This document shows, piece after piece, positions 14,611 through 22,965 of a stretch of 32,604 bases of DNA. Within the stretch, counting starts at the first letter, position 1, and each line of letters begins with the position of its first letter. The position numbers and the translations under genes are program-made. Below the pieces are notes generated by a model. The model made no database searches and had not been told where the DNA came from. It worked only from the letters and a program-made list of their open reading frames with translations. This DNA is from F23-B02 sp963627445 (lineage in GTDB: Bacteria; Bacillota; Clostridia; Oscillospirales; Oscillospiraceae). The stretch lies in contig CAVGBM010000096.1 of assembly GCA_963627445.1 (NCBI GenBank), forward strand, positions 1 through 32,604, in the 5' to 3' direction.

Positions 14611-15665
14611 TGTATATTATTATCGCGATCATCATATTCGGCATACTTATCGCCATCCACGAGTTCGGCCACTTCACGGCTGCAAAGCTGTGCGGGGTCA
14701 AGGTCGAGGAGTTTGCGATAGGCATGGGTCCTGCGCTTTTTAAAAAGCAGAAGGGCGAGACGGTGTACGCTCTGCGTATCCTGCCCATAGGCGGCTTTTG
14801 CGCTATGGCGGGCGAGGACGAGGAGTCGGACGATCCCCGAGCCTTCACAAATCAGGGCTTTTGGAAGAAGTTTGTTATCCTGTGCGCGGGCTCGTTCATG
14901 AATCTTGTCCTCGGCATCGTGCTCATCCTCATCATGTACGCCGGTGCGCAGGCGTTCGTCACGCCGACCATTGACCATTTCATGGACGGCTGCCCTTACG
15001 AGGGCACGGATGCCATGCAGCCGGGCGACACCTTTTACAGCATCGACGGTCAGCGCATCTATCTTGTGAGCGATGTGTCGAGCTTTCTCATGCGCGGCGA
15101 CGGCGTGTACGATATAGTCATGCTGCGTGACGGCGAGAAGGTCGAGCTAAAGGACTTTGCCCTCACGACCAAGACCTACGCCGAGTATGCAGACGAAGGG
15201 CCGAAATACGGCTTTGTTTTCGGCTACACCGAGGCCACCTTCGGGGCAAAGCTTGAGTACACATGGAACACGACGCTTGAGTTTTCGCGCCTTGTCTGGC
15301 TGGGGCTCGGTGACCTTATAAACGGCAAAGTCGGGCTCAAGGACATGTCAGGCCCGGTAGGCATCGTTGACATGATGAACGAGGTCGGTCAGCAGGCAGA
15401 AAGCGCCAAGGCTGCAGCCGATAATCTTCTGTACATTTCCGCATTCATCGCGATAAACCTTGCGATCATGAACATGCTGCCCATTCCGGCGCTCGACGGC
15501 GGAAGGGTGTTTCTCATGATAGTCACAGTGATAATTGAAGCCGTCAGCCGCAAAAAGCTCGACCCCAAGTACGAGGGCTATATCCACCTTGGCGGCATGG
15601 TGCTGCTGCTCGGGCTGATGGCGCTTGTCATGTACAACGATATTGCAAAGCTTATAACGGGGTAA
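14610..15665 (+). CDS. rseP: Site-2 intramembrane zinc metalloprotease (RseP/RasP)
   Basis: The 351-residue membrane protease cleaves within the bilayer, typically anti-sigma factors and remnant signal peptides. HEFGH at 17-21 in the first membrane helix supplies zinc ligands and the catalytic Glu; the LDGG motif in LPIPALDGGRVF near the C-terminus supplies the third ligand. A PDZ-like domain occupies about 120-200 (GTDAMQPGDTFYSIDGQRI). Length is normal. The membrane sigma regulator at the left end of this window is one imaginable substrate, but nothing here links them. Confidence 0.95.
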   Translation: MYIIIAIIIFGILIAIHEFGHFTAAKLCGVKVEEFAIGMGPALFKKQKGETVYALRILPIGGFCAMAGEDEESDDPRAFTNQGFWKKFVILCAGSFMNLVLGIVLILIMYAGAQAFVTPTIDHFMDGCPYEGTDAMQPGDTFYSIDGQRIYLVSDVSSFLMRGDGVYDIVMLRDGEKVELKDFALTTKTYAEYADEGPKYGFVFGYTEATFGAKLEYTWNTTLEFSRLVWLGLGDLINGKVGLKDMSGPVGIVDMMNEVGQQAESAKAAADNLLYISAFIAINLAIMNMLPIPALDGGRVFLMIVTVIIEAVSRKKLDPKYEGYIHLGGMVLLLGLMALVMYNDIAKLITG

Positions 15666-15668
15666 GAC

Positions 15669-16727
15669 ATGGATAAAAGAAACGAAACGAAAAAGATCAT
15701 TGTCGGCGGCGTGCCGGTCGGCGGAGATGCCGAGGTCACGGTGCAGTCGATGTGCAATACGAAAACGCACGATGTCGAGGCCACCGTTGCGCAGATAAAG
15801 CAGTTTAAGGCAGCCGGCTGCGATATCGTCCGCATCGCCATACCCGATATGGCGGCGGCCGAGGCGGTGTCCGCAATTAAGGAGCAGGTCGATATCCCGC
15901 TTGTCGCCGATATCCACTTTGACTACCGTCTTGCGCTCGAAGCGGCGGCTCGCGGCATCGATAAGATAAGAATTAACCCCGGCAACATCGGCGGTGACGA
16001 TAAGGTCAAGGCTGTTGCCGAGGCGTGCAGAAAGCGCAATATCCCCATCCGCATCGGCGTAAATGCCGGAAGCCTTGAAAAGCGGCTTCTGGAAAAGTAC
16101 GGCCACCCCACGCCGGAGGCCATGGTCGAAAGCGCGAGGGGACACATTGAGCTGCTAAACAGGTTTGATTTTGACGATATCTGCCTTTCGATGAAGGCAT
16201 CCCGTGTGCCGCTCACGGTGGCGGCATACCGCCTTGCATCCGAGGAATTTAACTACCCCCTGCATCTTGGCGTGACCGAGACCGGCACGGCGTGGAACGG
16301 AACTATCCAGTCCGCCGTCGGCATAGGAACGCTCCTGTGCGAGGGCATAGGCAACACCATAAGAGTGTCGCTCACCGCCGACCCCGTCGAGGAGGTCAAG
16401 ACCGGCATTGCGATACTCAAGGCCGCCGGACTGCGGCAGGGCATACGCCTCGTTTCATGCCCCACCTGCGGCAGAACGCAGATAGACCTCATCGGCCTTG
16501 CCCACGAGGTGGAAAAACGCATCGAGGGCATCGACCGCAACATAACCGTCGCCGTCATGGGCTGTGTCGTCAACGGCCCGGGCGAGGCGAGGGAGGCCGA
16601 TTACGGCATCGCAGGCGGCAAGGACTGCGGCTTACTTATGCGGCACGGCGAGGTCCTGGGGACATACCCCTACGATGCGCTGTGCGACGCACTAATTGAT
16701 CTGATCAAGAAAGACACCGAGGTTTAA
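15669..16727 (+). CDS. ispG: 4-hydroxy-3-methylbut-2-en-1-yl diphosphate synthase
   Basis: The 352-residue iron-sulfur enzyme reduces MEcPP to HMBPP, the penultimate MEP-pathway step. The TIM-barrel half shows VQSMCNTKTHDV and LVADIHFDYRLAL with KIRINPGNIG. The 4Fe-4S ligands are in CPTCGRT (C264, C267) and GCVVNGPGEAREAD. It follows rseP after three bases and precedes polC after two. With uppS and dxr it makes three isoprenoid genes in one operon. Confidence 0.96.
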   Translation: MDKRNETKKIIVGGVPVGGDAEVTVQSMCNTKTHDVEATVAQIKQFKAAGCDIVRIAIPDMAAAEAVSAIKEQVDIPLVADIHFDYRLALEAAARGIDKIRINPGNIGGDDKVKAVAEACRKRNIPIRIGVNAGSLEKRLLEKYGHPTPEAMVESARGHIELLNRFDFDDICLSMKASRVPLTVAAYRLASEEFNYPLHLGVTETGTAWNGTIQSAVGIGTLLCEGIGNTIRVSLTADPVEEVKTGIAILKAAGLRQGIRLVSCPTCGRTQIDLIGLAHEVEKRIEGIDRNITVAVMGCVVNGPGEAREADYGIAGGKDCGLLMRHGEVLGTYPYDALCDALIDLIKKDTEV

Positions 16728-16729
16728 GC

Positions 16730-19700
16730 GTGAGCGAACACACTTCATTACTTGAAATTTTTCCGGGGCTTGCGGGATTAAAAGCAAGCTGCGGCGGACT
16801 TGATAAGGCGTATGTGACCGATGTCGCCGTCAGCACGGCCGAGGGAAAAATGAGCATTGCCGCTCACTTTACCCGCCTGCCCGCACCGGCCGAGATAGAT
16901 GCACTGTGCGGCAGGATAAGAGCCGACTACGGCCTTAGCTTTGTCGAACTCAAGCCCGATTACCCCAAGCCCAAGACTGAATACATCCCGCCGAAGAAAA
17001 CAGCCTCCGGCGGCAAGGAGCCTGCGGCCGCAAAGCCGACAGGCGATATCCTCATGGGCAGGAGCATCAAAAAAGCGCCGATGCCCATGTCTGAGCTGAC
17101 GCTCGATTCGGGCAATGTCGTCATTGAGGGCGATGTTTTTGATGTCACCAGCCGCAAGCTTCAAAAGCGCGACGGCGCGGTGCTGTGCTTTGACATGACC
17201 GACCTCACGGGCTCTATCCGTGTTTCGCGCTACCTGCGCTCGGAGGACGATCAGTCGATCATAAACAAAATAAATGTCGGCGACCACATCATCGTCTCCG
17301 GCGTTGTCAACTACAGCCGCTATGACGAGGACATGGTCATCGAGCCGAGGCATATCATGAAGGGCAAAAAGCACATCCGCCCCGACAATGCCGAGGAAAA
17401 GCGCGTTGAGCTTCATGTACATACTAGGTTTTCCGCCCTCGATGCGCTCACAGAGCCTGCCGAGATAGTCAAGCGCGCCGCCTACTGGGGGCACCCCGCC
17501 ATCGCCGTCACCGACCACGGTGTCTGTCAGGCGTTCCCCGACATGTGGAAGGCCGGCAAAAAGCACGGCGTCAAGATAATTTACGGCGTTGAGTGCTACT
17601 TCGTCAACGATGTTGACGGCTCGCTCGCCGTGCACGGAGAAAGCGACCTGCCCATTGACACGGAGATGGTCGCCTTTGATATCGAGACCACCGGCCTGAA
17701 CGCTGGCTCGGACAGGATGACCGAGATTGGCGCAGTCATATTTGCAGGCGGCGAGATAAAGGAAAGCTTCAACACTTTCGTCGACCCCGAGATGCACATC
17801 CCAGCCGAGATAACGCAGCTCACCGGCATCACCGACAATGATGTCAAGGGCGCACCCAGCGAGGCCGAGGCCATGCGCGCCTTCTTGGAATTTGCGGGCG
17901 ACCGCCCCATAGTTGCGCATAATGCCGATTTTGATACCGGCTTCATGGCATCGGCGGCAGCTCGCAGCGGGCTTGAGTTTGAGCCTGTGTATCTTGACAC
18001 GCTTGCGCTCTCGCACGCACTTTTGCCGGACTTAAAACGCCATAAGCTCGACATGGTGTCAAACAGGCTGAGCCTGCCGGATTTTAACCATCACAGAGCC
18101 TCTGACGATGCGCTCGTCGTTGCCCGCATAATGGGGCGTTTTCTCCCCATGCTCGCCGAGCAGGGCGCAAAAACGGTGAACGATATCCAAGCGGTCTACC
18201 GCAAGATAAAGCCCGCCGACCACAGTAAATCACGCCACATGATACTGCTTGTCAAAAACAAGGTCGGCCTTAAAAACCTGTACGAGCTTGTTTCGCAGTC
18301 GTATCTTAAGTATTTCCACAAGACCCCGACTGTGCCGAAGAGCCTGCTTGTTCAGCACAGGGAGGGCATCCTAGTCGGCTCTGCCTGCGGCATGGGCGAG
18401 CTTTACGGTGCGGTCATGCACGGCGCATCGGATGCCGAGCTGCGGCGCATCGCCTCGTTCTACGATTACCTTGAAATTCAGCCGATAGGCAACAACCACT
18501 TCCTCGTCGACAACGGCGTTGTCAGGGACGAGACGGTGCTTGAGGACTACAACCGCCGCATCTTGAAGATAGGCCGTGAGCTCAACAAGCCCGTCATCGC
18601 CGCAAGCGATGTGCATTTTCTCGACAAGGAGGACGAGCAGTACCGCAAGATATTGCAGGCGGCAAAGAAGTTCTCTGATGCCGACCGCGGCTGCCCGATA
18701 TTCTTCCGCACGACCGATGAGATGCTCGCGGAGTTTAAGTACCTCGGCGACGATGTCGCAAAAGAGGTCGTCATCACGAACCCCAACGCCATCGCCGCCC
18801 AGGTCGACGATATAGAGCTGCTGCCCAAGGATCTGTTCCCGCCGAAGATCGAAAATTCGGCCGAGGATCTAAAGCGCCTTGTATACGACAAAATGCACTC
18901 CATATACGGCGATAACCCGCCGGAGCTCGTGCAAGAGCGCGTCGACACGGAGCTTAACACCATACTCGACCACAGCTACGATGTTATCTACATGAGCGCT
19001 CAGAAGCTCGTTCAAAACTCGCTCGAGCACGGCTACCTCGTCGGCAGCCGAGGCAGCGTCGGCTCGTCCATCGTTGCCTACATGTCCGGCATCACCGAGG
19101 TCAACTCCCTGCCGCCGCACTATGTCTGCCCCAAGTGCAGGCACTCGGAATTTATAACCGACGGCTCGTACGGCTGCGGTGCGGACATGCCGCCGAAAAA
19201 TTGCCCCGACTGCGGCACGCTCATGCGGCAGGACGGCTTCGATATCCCGTTTGAGACCTTCCTCGGTTTCCCGGGAAATGAAAAGACCCCCGATATTGAC
19301 CTCAACTTCTCCGGCGAATATCAGGCGCAGGCGCATAAATACACCGAGGAGCTTTTCGGCTCTGACCATGTTTTCCGTGCCGGCACGATAGGCACGCTGG
19401 CGGAAAAGACCGCCTACGGCTATGTAAAGAAGTATCTTGAGGAGCGTCAGCTCAAGGTCACAAAGGCCGAGGAAAACCGCCTTGCCAAGGGGCTTGTCGG
19501 CGTTAAGCGCACGACCGGTCAGCACCCCGGCGGCCTTGTCGTTATCCCGCAGGACATGGATGTCACCGATTTCTGCCCCGTGCAGCATCCGGCCGATGAT
19601 CCCAAGAGCGATATAATCACCACACATTTTGAATATCACTGCATGGAGGCAAACCTCCTGAAGCTTGACGAGCTCGGCCACGATGACCCGACGATGATCC

Positions 19701-20749
19701 GCATGCTCGAGGATGCAACGGGCGTGAACGCAAAGGAAATTTTGCTGTCCGACCCCGACACCATGAAGATATTCACGACCCCCACCGTGCTGGGGCTTCC
19801 CGACGATGACCCCATCATCGGCAAGACCGGCAGCATCGGCATCCCCGAGTTCGGCACGGGCTTTACCCGTCAGATGCTCGTTGAGACGCAGCCCACGCAG
19901 TTTGATACGCTGGTGCGCCTTTCCGGCTTCTCGCACGGCACCGATGTTTGGGCGGGCAATATCCGTGACCTCATCGTCAATAACATCGCCACCGTTAACG
20001 AGACCGTCGGCTGCCGTGACGATATCATGCTCTACCTCATCCAAAAGGGCATGGAGCCGTCACTGGCGTTCAAGACCATGGAGGCCGTGCGTAAGGGCAA
20101 GGTCAAGAAAAGCGGCGAGTTCCCCGGCGATGCCGAGGAGCAGATGCACGCACTCGGCGTTCCCGAGTGGTACATTGAGTCCTGCCGCAAGATCGCCTAC
20201 CTTTTCCCGAAGGCGCACGCCGTTGCGTATGTCATGATGGCGTTCCGCATCGCGTGGTTCAAGGTGCATGAGCCGCTGGCGTTTTACAGTGCGTATTTCT
20301 ACCGCCGCAGTCAGAAGGACGGATTTGATGCCGAGATGATGACCGGCGGTGCGGATGCGGTAAGGCGCAAGATAAACGAGCTTAAGAAAAAGCCCGATGT
20401 CACCGCCAAGGAAGAGGATCTCATGACGACCCTCGAAGCGGTGTACGAGTTTAACATGCGCGGCTTTGAGTTTGCGCCCATCGACCTGTATAAGTCCGAT
20501 GCGGTGAAGTTCGTCATCACCGATGACGGCAGACTTCTCCCACCGTTCGTTGCAATATCCGGCCTCGGCGAGGCTGCGGCACGCGATCTGCAAAACTGCA
20601 CGAAAAACGGTCAGACCTACATCTCCATCGAGGAGGTCAGCGCTGCCTGTCCCAAGGTCAGCCAGGCGCATATCGAAGCACTCAAGCGCCTAGGCGCACT
20701 CGGCGAAATGCCCGAAAGCTCGCAGATAAACCTCTTTGAAGGTTTCTAA
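16730..20749 (+). CDS. polC: DNA polymerase III alpha subunit, PolC type
   Basis: The 1339-residue replicative polymerase of low-GC Gram-positive bacteria. Domains in order: N-terminal domain (1-75), OB fold (about 120-215), PHP domain starting ELHVHTRFSALD near 226, an inserted DEDDh proofreading exonuclease with FDIETTGLN near 316 and HNADFDTGF, then the palm and fingers. A zinc finger (CPKC and CPDC pairs) lies near 799-825. The palm aspartates are in PDIDLNFSGEYQ near 856. Length is slightly below the usual 1430-1450, mostly from a shorter N-terminus. The start is GTG with GAGG 7 bases upstream. A strong terminator follows. Confidence 0.97.
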   Translation: MSEHTSLLEIFPGLAGLKASCGGLDKAYVTDVAVSTAEGKMSIAAHFTRLPAPAEIDALCGRIRADYGLSFVELKPDYPKPKTEYIPPKKTASGGKEPAAAKPTGDILMGRSIKKAPMPMSELTLDSGNVVIEGDVFDVTSRKLQKRDGAVLCFDMTDLTGSIRVSRYLRSEDDQSIINKINVGDHIIVSGVVNYSRYDEDMVIEPRHIMKGKKHIRPDNAEEKRVELHVHTRFSALDALTEPAEIVKRAAYWGHPAIAVTDHGVCQAFPDMWKAGKKHGVKIIYGVECYFVNDVDGSLAVHGESDLPIDTEMVAFDIETTGLNAGSDRMTEIGAVIFAGGEIKESFNTFVDPEMHIPAEITQLTGITDNDVKGAPSEAEAMRAFLEFAGDRPIVAHNADFDTGFMASAAARSGLEFEPVYLDTLALSHALLPDLKRHKLDMVSNRLSLPDFNHHRASDDALVVARIMGRFLPMLAEQGAKTVNDIQAVYRKIKPADHSKSRHMILLVKNKVGLKNLYELVSQSYLKYFHKTPTVPKSLLVQHREGILVGSACGMGELYGAVMHGASDAELRRIASFYDYLEIQPIGNNHFLVDNGVVRDETVLEDYNRRILKIGRELNKPVIAASDVHFLDKEDEQYRKILQAAKKFSDADRGCPIFFRTTDEMLAEFKYLGDDVAKEVVITNPNAIAAQVDDIELLPKDLFPPKIENSAEDLKRLVYDKMHSIYGDNPPELVQERVDTELNTILDHSYDVIYMSAQKLVQNSLEHGYLVGSRGSVGSSIVAYMSGITEVNSLPPHYVCPKCRHSEFITDGSYGCGADMPPKNCPDCGTLMRQDGFDIPFETFLGFPGNEKTPDIDLNFSGEYQAQAHKYTEELFGSDHVFRAGTIGTLAEKTAYGYVKKYLEERQLKVTKAEENRLAKGLVGVKRTTGQHPGGLVVIPQDMDVTDFCPVQHPADDPKSDIITTHFEYHCMEANLLKLDELGHDDPTMIRMLEDATGVNAKEILLSDPDTMKIFTTPTVLGLPDDDPIIGKTGSIGIPEFGTGFTRQMLVETQPTQFDTLVRLSGFSHGTDVWAGNIRDLIVNNIATVNETVGCRDDIMLYLIQKGMEPSLAFKTMEAVRKGKVKKSGEFPGDAEEQMHALGVPEWYIESCRKIAYLFPKAHAVAYVMMAFRIAWFKVHEPLAFYSAYFYRRSQKDGFDAEMMTGGADAVRRKINELKKKPDVTAKEEDLMTTLEAVYEFNMRGFEFAPIDLYKSDAVKFVITDDGRLLPPFVAISGLGEAAARDLQNCTKNGQTYISIEEVSAACPKVSQAHIEALKRLGALGEMPESSQINLFEGF

Positions 20750-20755
20750 ACGCAG

Positions 20756-20790
20756 AAAAACTCCACTGTTTTTTGAACAGTGGAGTTTTT
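20756..20790. terminator. Bidirectional terminator after polC
   Basis: CTCCACTGTT (20761-20770) pairs with AACAGTGGAG (20776-20785), flanked by AAAAA and TTTTT. It serves polC on the plus strand and the pseudokinase gene on the minus strand. Confidence 0.92.
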
Positions 20791-20804
20791 GCTGTTTTGA
20801 TCAA

Positions 20805-22202
20805 TTATCCGTGCTGGCATATGTAGGCGATATTGCCGCTGTAGTACAGTGCGTAGTCGGCAAGGGGATCCATGCGGCTGTCGTTGTACCTCCAGCTGCC
20901 GTCGTACTGGCGCACGAGCATGACATAGTCCTCGTGAGCGCCGTCGTAAGCGTCGTACTTCGACGGCTCACCGCCTGCCCAGTTGTAGTAATCGACCGTC
21001 TCGCCGCTAGTCCATGTAAGCTCGCCCTCACTGTTGCGGTAGCAGCCTATCCAGACATATTTGACCGACGTGTCCTTGAGCATGTTGCACACATACTGGT
21101 AATCAGCCTCGTCTTTTATGGTCACAAGGTGGCCGCCCATCTCTCGGCACTTGGCCTCGGCGGTGTCCCAGCTGACATCCTCGACTAAAAGCTCAAGCGT
21201 CGGCGCTGCGGTGGGCGTGGGAGTCGGCTCTGGCGTGGGCTTCACGGTAGGCGTGACCTCGACAGTCGGCTCGGGCGTAGGTGTGGGCTCAGGCTTTGTC
21301 GTTATGCGCTCGGCAAGCGAGACGACCGCGTCCTTTGCACCGTTAAACAGCTTCACCGAAGTGTCGGGATTCTCGCCGATGACGGCGGAAACGCAGAGGA
21401 TGATCGCGATTATGAGCAAAGTGCGGTCGCGCACCTTGCGTGAATGACGCATGTAGTCCGTGACCTTGACGTATTTATGCCGCTTCCTGCGCTTGGGCGG
21501 CTCCTCGGGAGCCTTCTCCTTCGGCTTCTCCGGCTCGGGAGCGGGCTTCGACTCGGGCTTCTTTTGAGGCTCGGGCTTTTTCGCCTCGATGACCGGCTCG
21601 GCAGTCTTAACGACCGTTGGCGGCAGCCTGTCTATCTTCGTCACCGGCTCCTCGCCGCAGTAGGCGCGCAGGACATTTAAAAGCTCCAGTGGGTCAGCGT
21701 ATCTGTCCTCCTCGGCAAAGCACACGGCCTTCTCGGCGATGGCTGCAAGCTCCTTATCCTCGGGCTTCGGCAGAACGACCTTTTTGCCGTTCATTCTGGC
21801 ACGCAGGGCGTTGGCTCTCACCTCGGGCGTGGGCTTGTAGTCGGCCATCGGGACAAACGGCACATTGCCGCAGTTGAGGCCGACAAAGAGGATAAGGCCG
21901 ATAGAATAAACATCGGCGCTCTCGCTTTTCCTGCCGTTCCAGAAAACCTCGGGAGCCATGAACTCAAGCTCGTCCTTCGTCCAGCCGTCCTCACCGGCCT
22001 TGTCGGCAGGGCCGACCGTAACGCCGTCGGCGGAGAAATTTATATTGCCCGGACGGAAGCCGCCGCGAAAGCGGTTTTCGTCGCTCTGAGCCACGGCGAT
22101 CTCGCACAGGCTCTTAACTAAGCGCAGCAGCTCGTCATGGGTAAGCTTACCCAGACCGCTGCCAAGGGCTTTTTCGGGGTCAAATACAGGGTTGTTAGCC
22201 AT
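20805..22202 (-). CDS. Pseudokinase - transmembrane - C-type lectin fusion protein
   Basis: The start ATG 22202, with GGAGG 7-8 bases before it, gives 465 residues. Residues about 20-180 resemble the C-lobe of a Ser/Thr kinase: FRPGNI (49-54) stands where HRDxKxxN should be, VGPAD (63-67) at the DFG position, MAPE at 82-85 and ADVYSIGLILF at 96-106. The glycine loop, the ATP lysine and the catalytic Asp are missing, so it should be inactive. A Pro/Glu/Lys linker (180-240) precedes a membrane helix (261-276), a Pro/Thr-rich stalk (303-335) and a C-type lectin-like domain (337-465) with WIG (384-386), NWAGGEPS and cysteines at 352, 372, 387 and 462. This predicts an external ligand-binding head linked to an internal scaffold. 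The lectin domain could also be non-carbohydrate-binding. Confidence 0.78.
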   Translation of the reverse strand: MANNPVFDPEKALGSGLGKLTHDELLRLVKSLCEIAVAQSDENRFRGGFRPGNINFSADGVTVGPADKAGEDGWTKDELEFMAPEVFWNGRKSESADVYSIGLILFVGLNCGNVPFVPMADYKPTPEVRANALRARMNGKKVVLPKPEDKELAAIAEKAVCFAEEDRYADPLELLNVLRAYCGEEPVTKIDRLPPTVVKTAEPVIEAKKPEPQKKPESKPAPEPEKPKEKAPEEPPKRRKRHKYVKVTDYMRHSRKVRDRTLLIIAIILCVSAVIGENPDTSVKLFNGAKDAVVSLAERITTKPEPTPTPEPTVEVTPTVKPTPEPTPTPTAAPTLELLVEDVSWDTAEAKCREMGGHLVTIKDEADYQYVCNMLKDTSVKYVWIGCYRNSEGELTWTSGETVDYYNWAGGEPSKYDAYDGAHEDYVMLVRQYDGSWRYNDSRMDPLADYALYYSGNIAYICQHG

Positions 22203-22230
22203 GTTTTTACCTCCAGCATTTGATGTTAAC

Positions 22231-22259
22231 ATAATACCACGATGTACAGGACAAGTCAA
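22231..22259 (-). promoter_or_regulatory. Promoter of the pseudokinase-lectin gene
   Basis: On the minus strand TTGACT (22259-22254) and TATTAT (22236-22231) are separated by exactly 17 bases. The start codon lies about 28 bases after the -10. Confidence 0.78.
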
Positions 22260-22332
22260 ATGCGAATATCTCTTTTATTTTAAGGCAAGATGTGATATTA
22301 TTTAAAGTCAGAATTGATTTTGGAGGTCAAGG

Positions 22333-22965
22333 ATGAACGGACATGAGTGCTATATAATCGGCGCGGGCGATTTCTTCGGACTGCGCGAGATACCCGACGA
22401 CAGCGACTATGTCATAGCCGCCGACGCAGGCTATGAATACTGCCGCAAAAACAACATTATCCCCGACCTCGTCCTCGGCGACTTTGACTCATTGGGCGCT
22501 GCGCCGAAGCATCCGAATGTGATGCAGCTTCCCGTTGAGAAGGACGACACCGACACGGTGTTCGCCATCAAAACGGGGCTTGAAAAGGGCTACCGCCACT
22601 TTTACATTTACGGCGGTCTCGGCGGCAAACGCAGCGACCACACGATAGCAAACCTGCAATCGCTTCTATACCTTGCAAACCGCAAGGCGCGCGGCTGGCT
22701 GTTCGGCGAAAACTGCGTGTGGACGGCGATAAAAAACAGCTCGATCAGCCTGAAAGGCGAGGGCAGCGTGGCAGTGTTCTGCTTTGACGGAGTTGCCCGC
22801 GGCGTGACGCTCAAGGGACTTAAATATGAACTGGAAAACGCCGAGGTGACCTCCGATTTCCCCATCGGCGTGTCAAACTCCATGGCGGCGGAGACGGCGA
22901 CTGTTGAGGTAACGGACGGTGCGCTTCTCGTGATGTACGATATAGGTATAGGTGAAGAAAATTGA
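22333..22965 (+). CDS. thiN: Thiamine pyrophosphokinase
   Basis: The 210-residue protein transfers diphosphate from ATP to thiamine, giving thiamine diphosphate. The N-terminal catalytic domain shows VIAADAGYEYCRKNNIIPDL, VLGDFDSLG, the metal-binding EKDDTDT, and GGLGGKRSDHTIAN. The smaller C-terminal thiamine-binding half has KGLKYELEN and SNSM. GGAGG lies 6 bases before the ATG. The promoter upstream is weak to the eye (TATTAT at 22296-22301 with a poor -35). The next gene starts inside its stop codon region. Confidence 0.93.
   Translation: MNGHECYIIGAGDFFGLREIPDDSDYVIAADAGYEYCRKNNIIPDLVLGDFDSLGAAPKHPNVMQLPVEKDDTDTVFAIKTGLEKGYRHFYIYGGLGGKRSDHTIANLQSLLYLANRKARGWLFGENCVWTAIKNSSISLKGEGSVAVFCFDGVARGVTLKGLKYELENAEVTSDFPIGVSNSMAAETATVEVTDGALLVMYDIGIGEEN

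Noticed and set aside
16778..18016. 412-codon minus-strand open frame within polC
   Set aside because: Shadow of the polC reading frame; no start signals and no recognisable domain.
20805..22202. Active Ser/Thr kinase
   Set aside because: The glycine loop, ATP-binding lysine, HRD Asp and DFG Asp are all missing.
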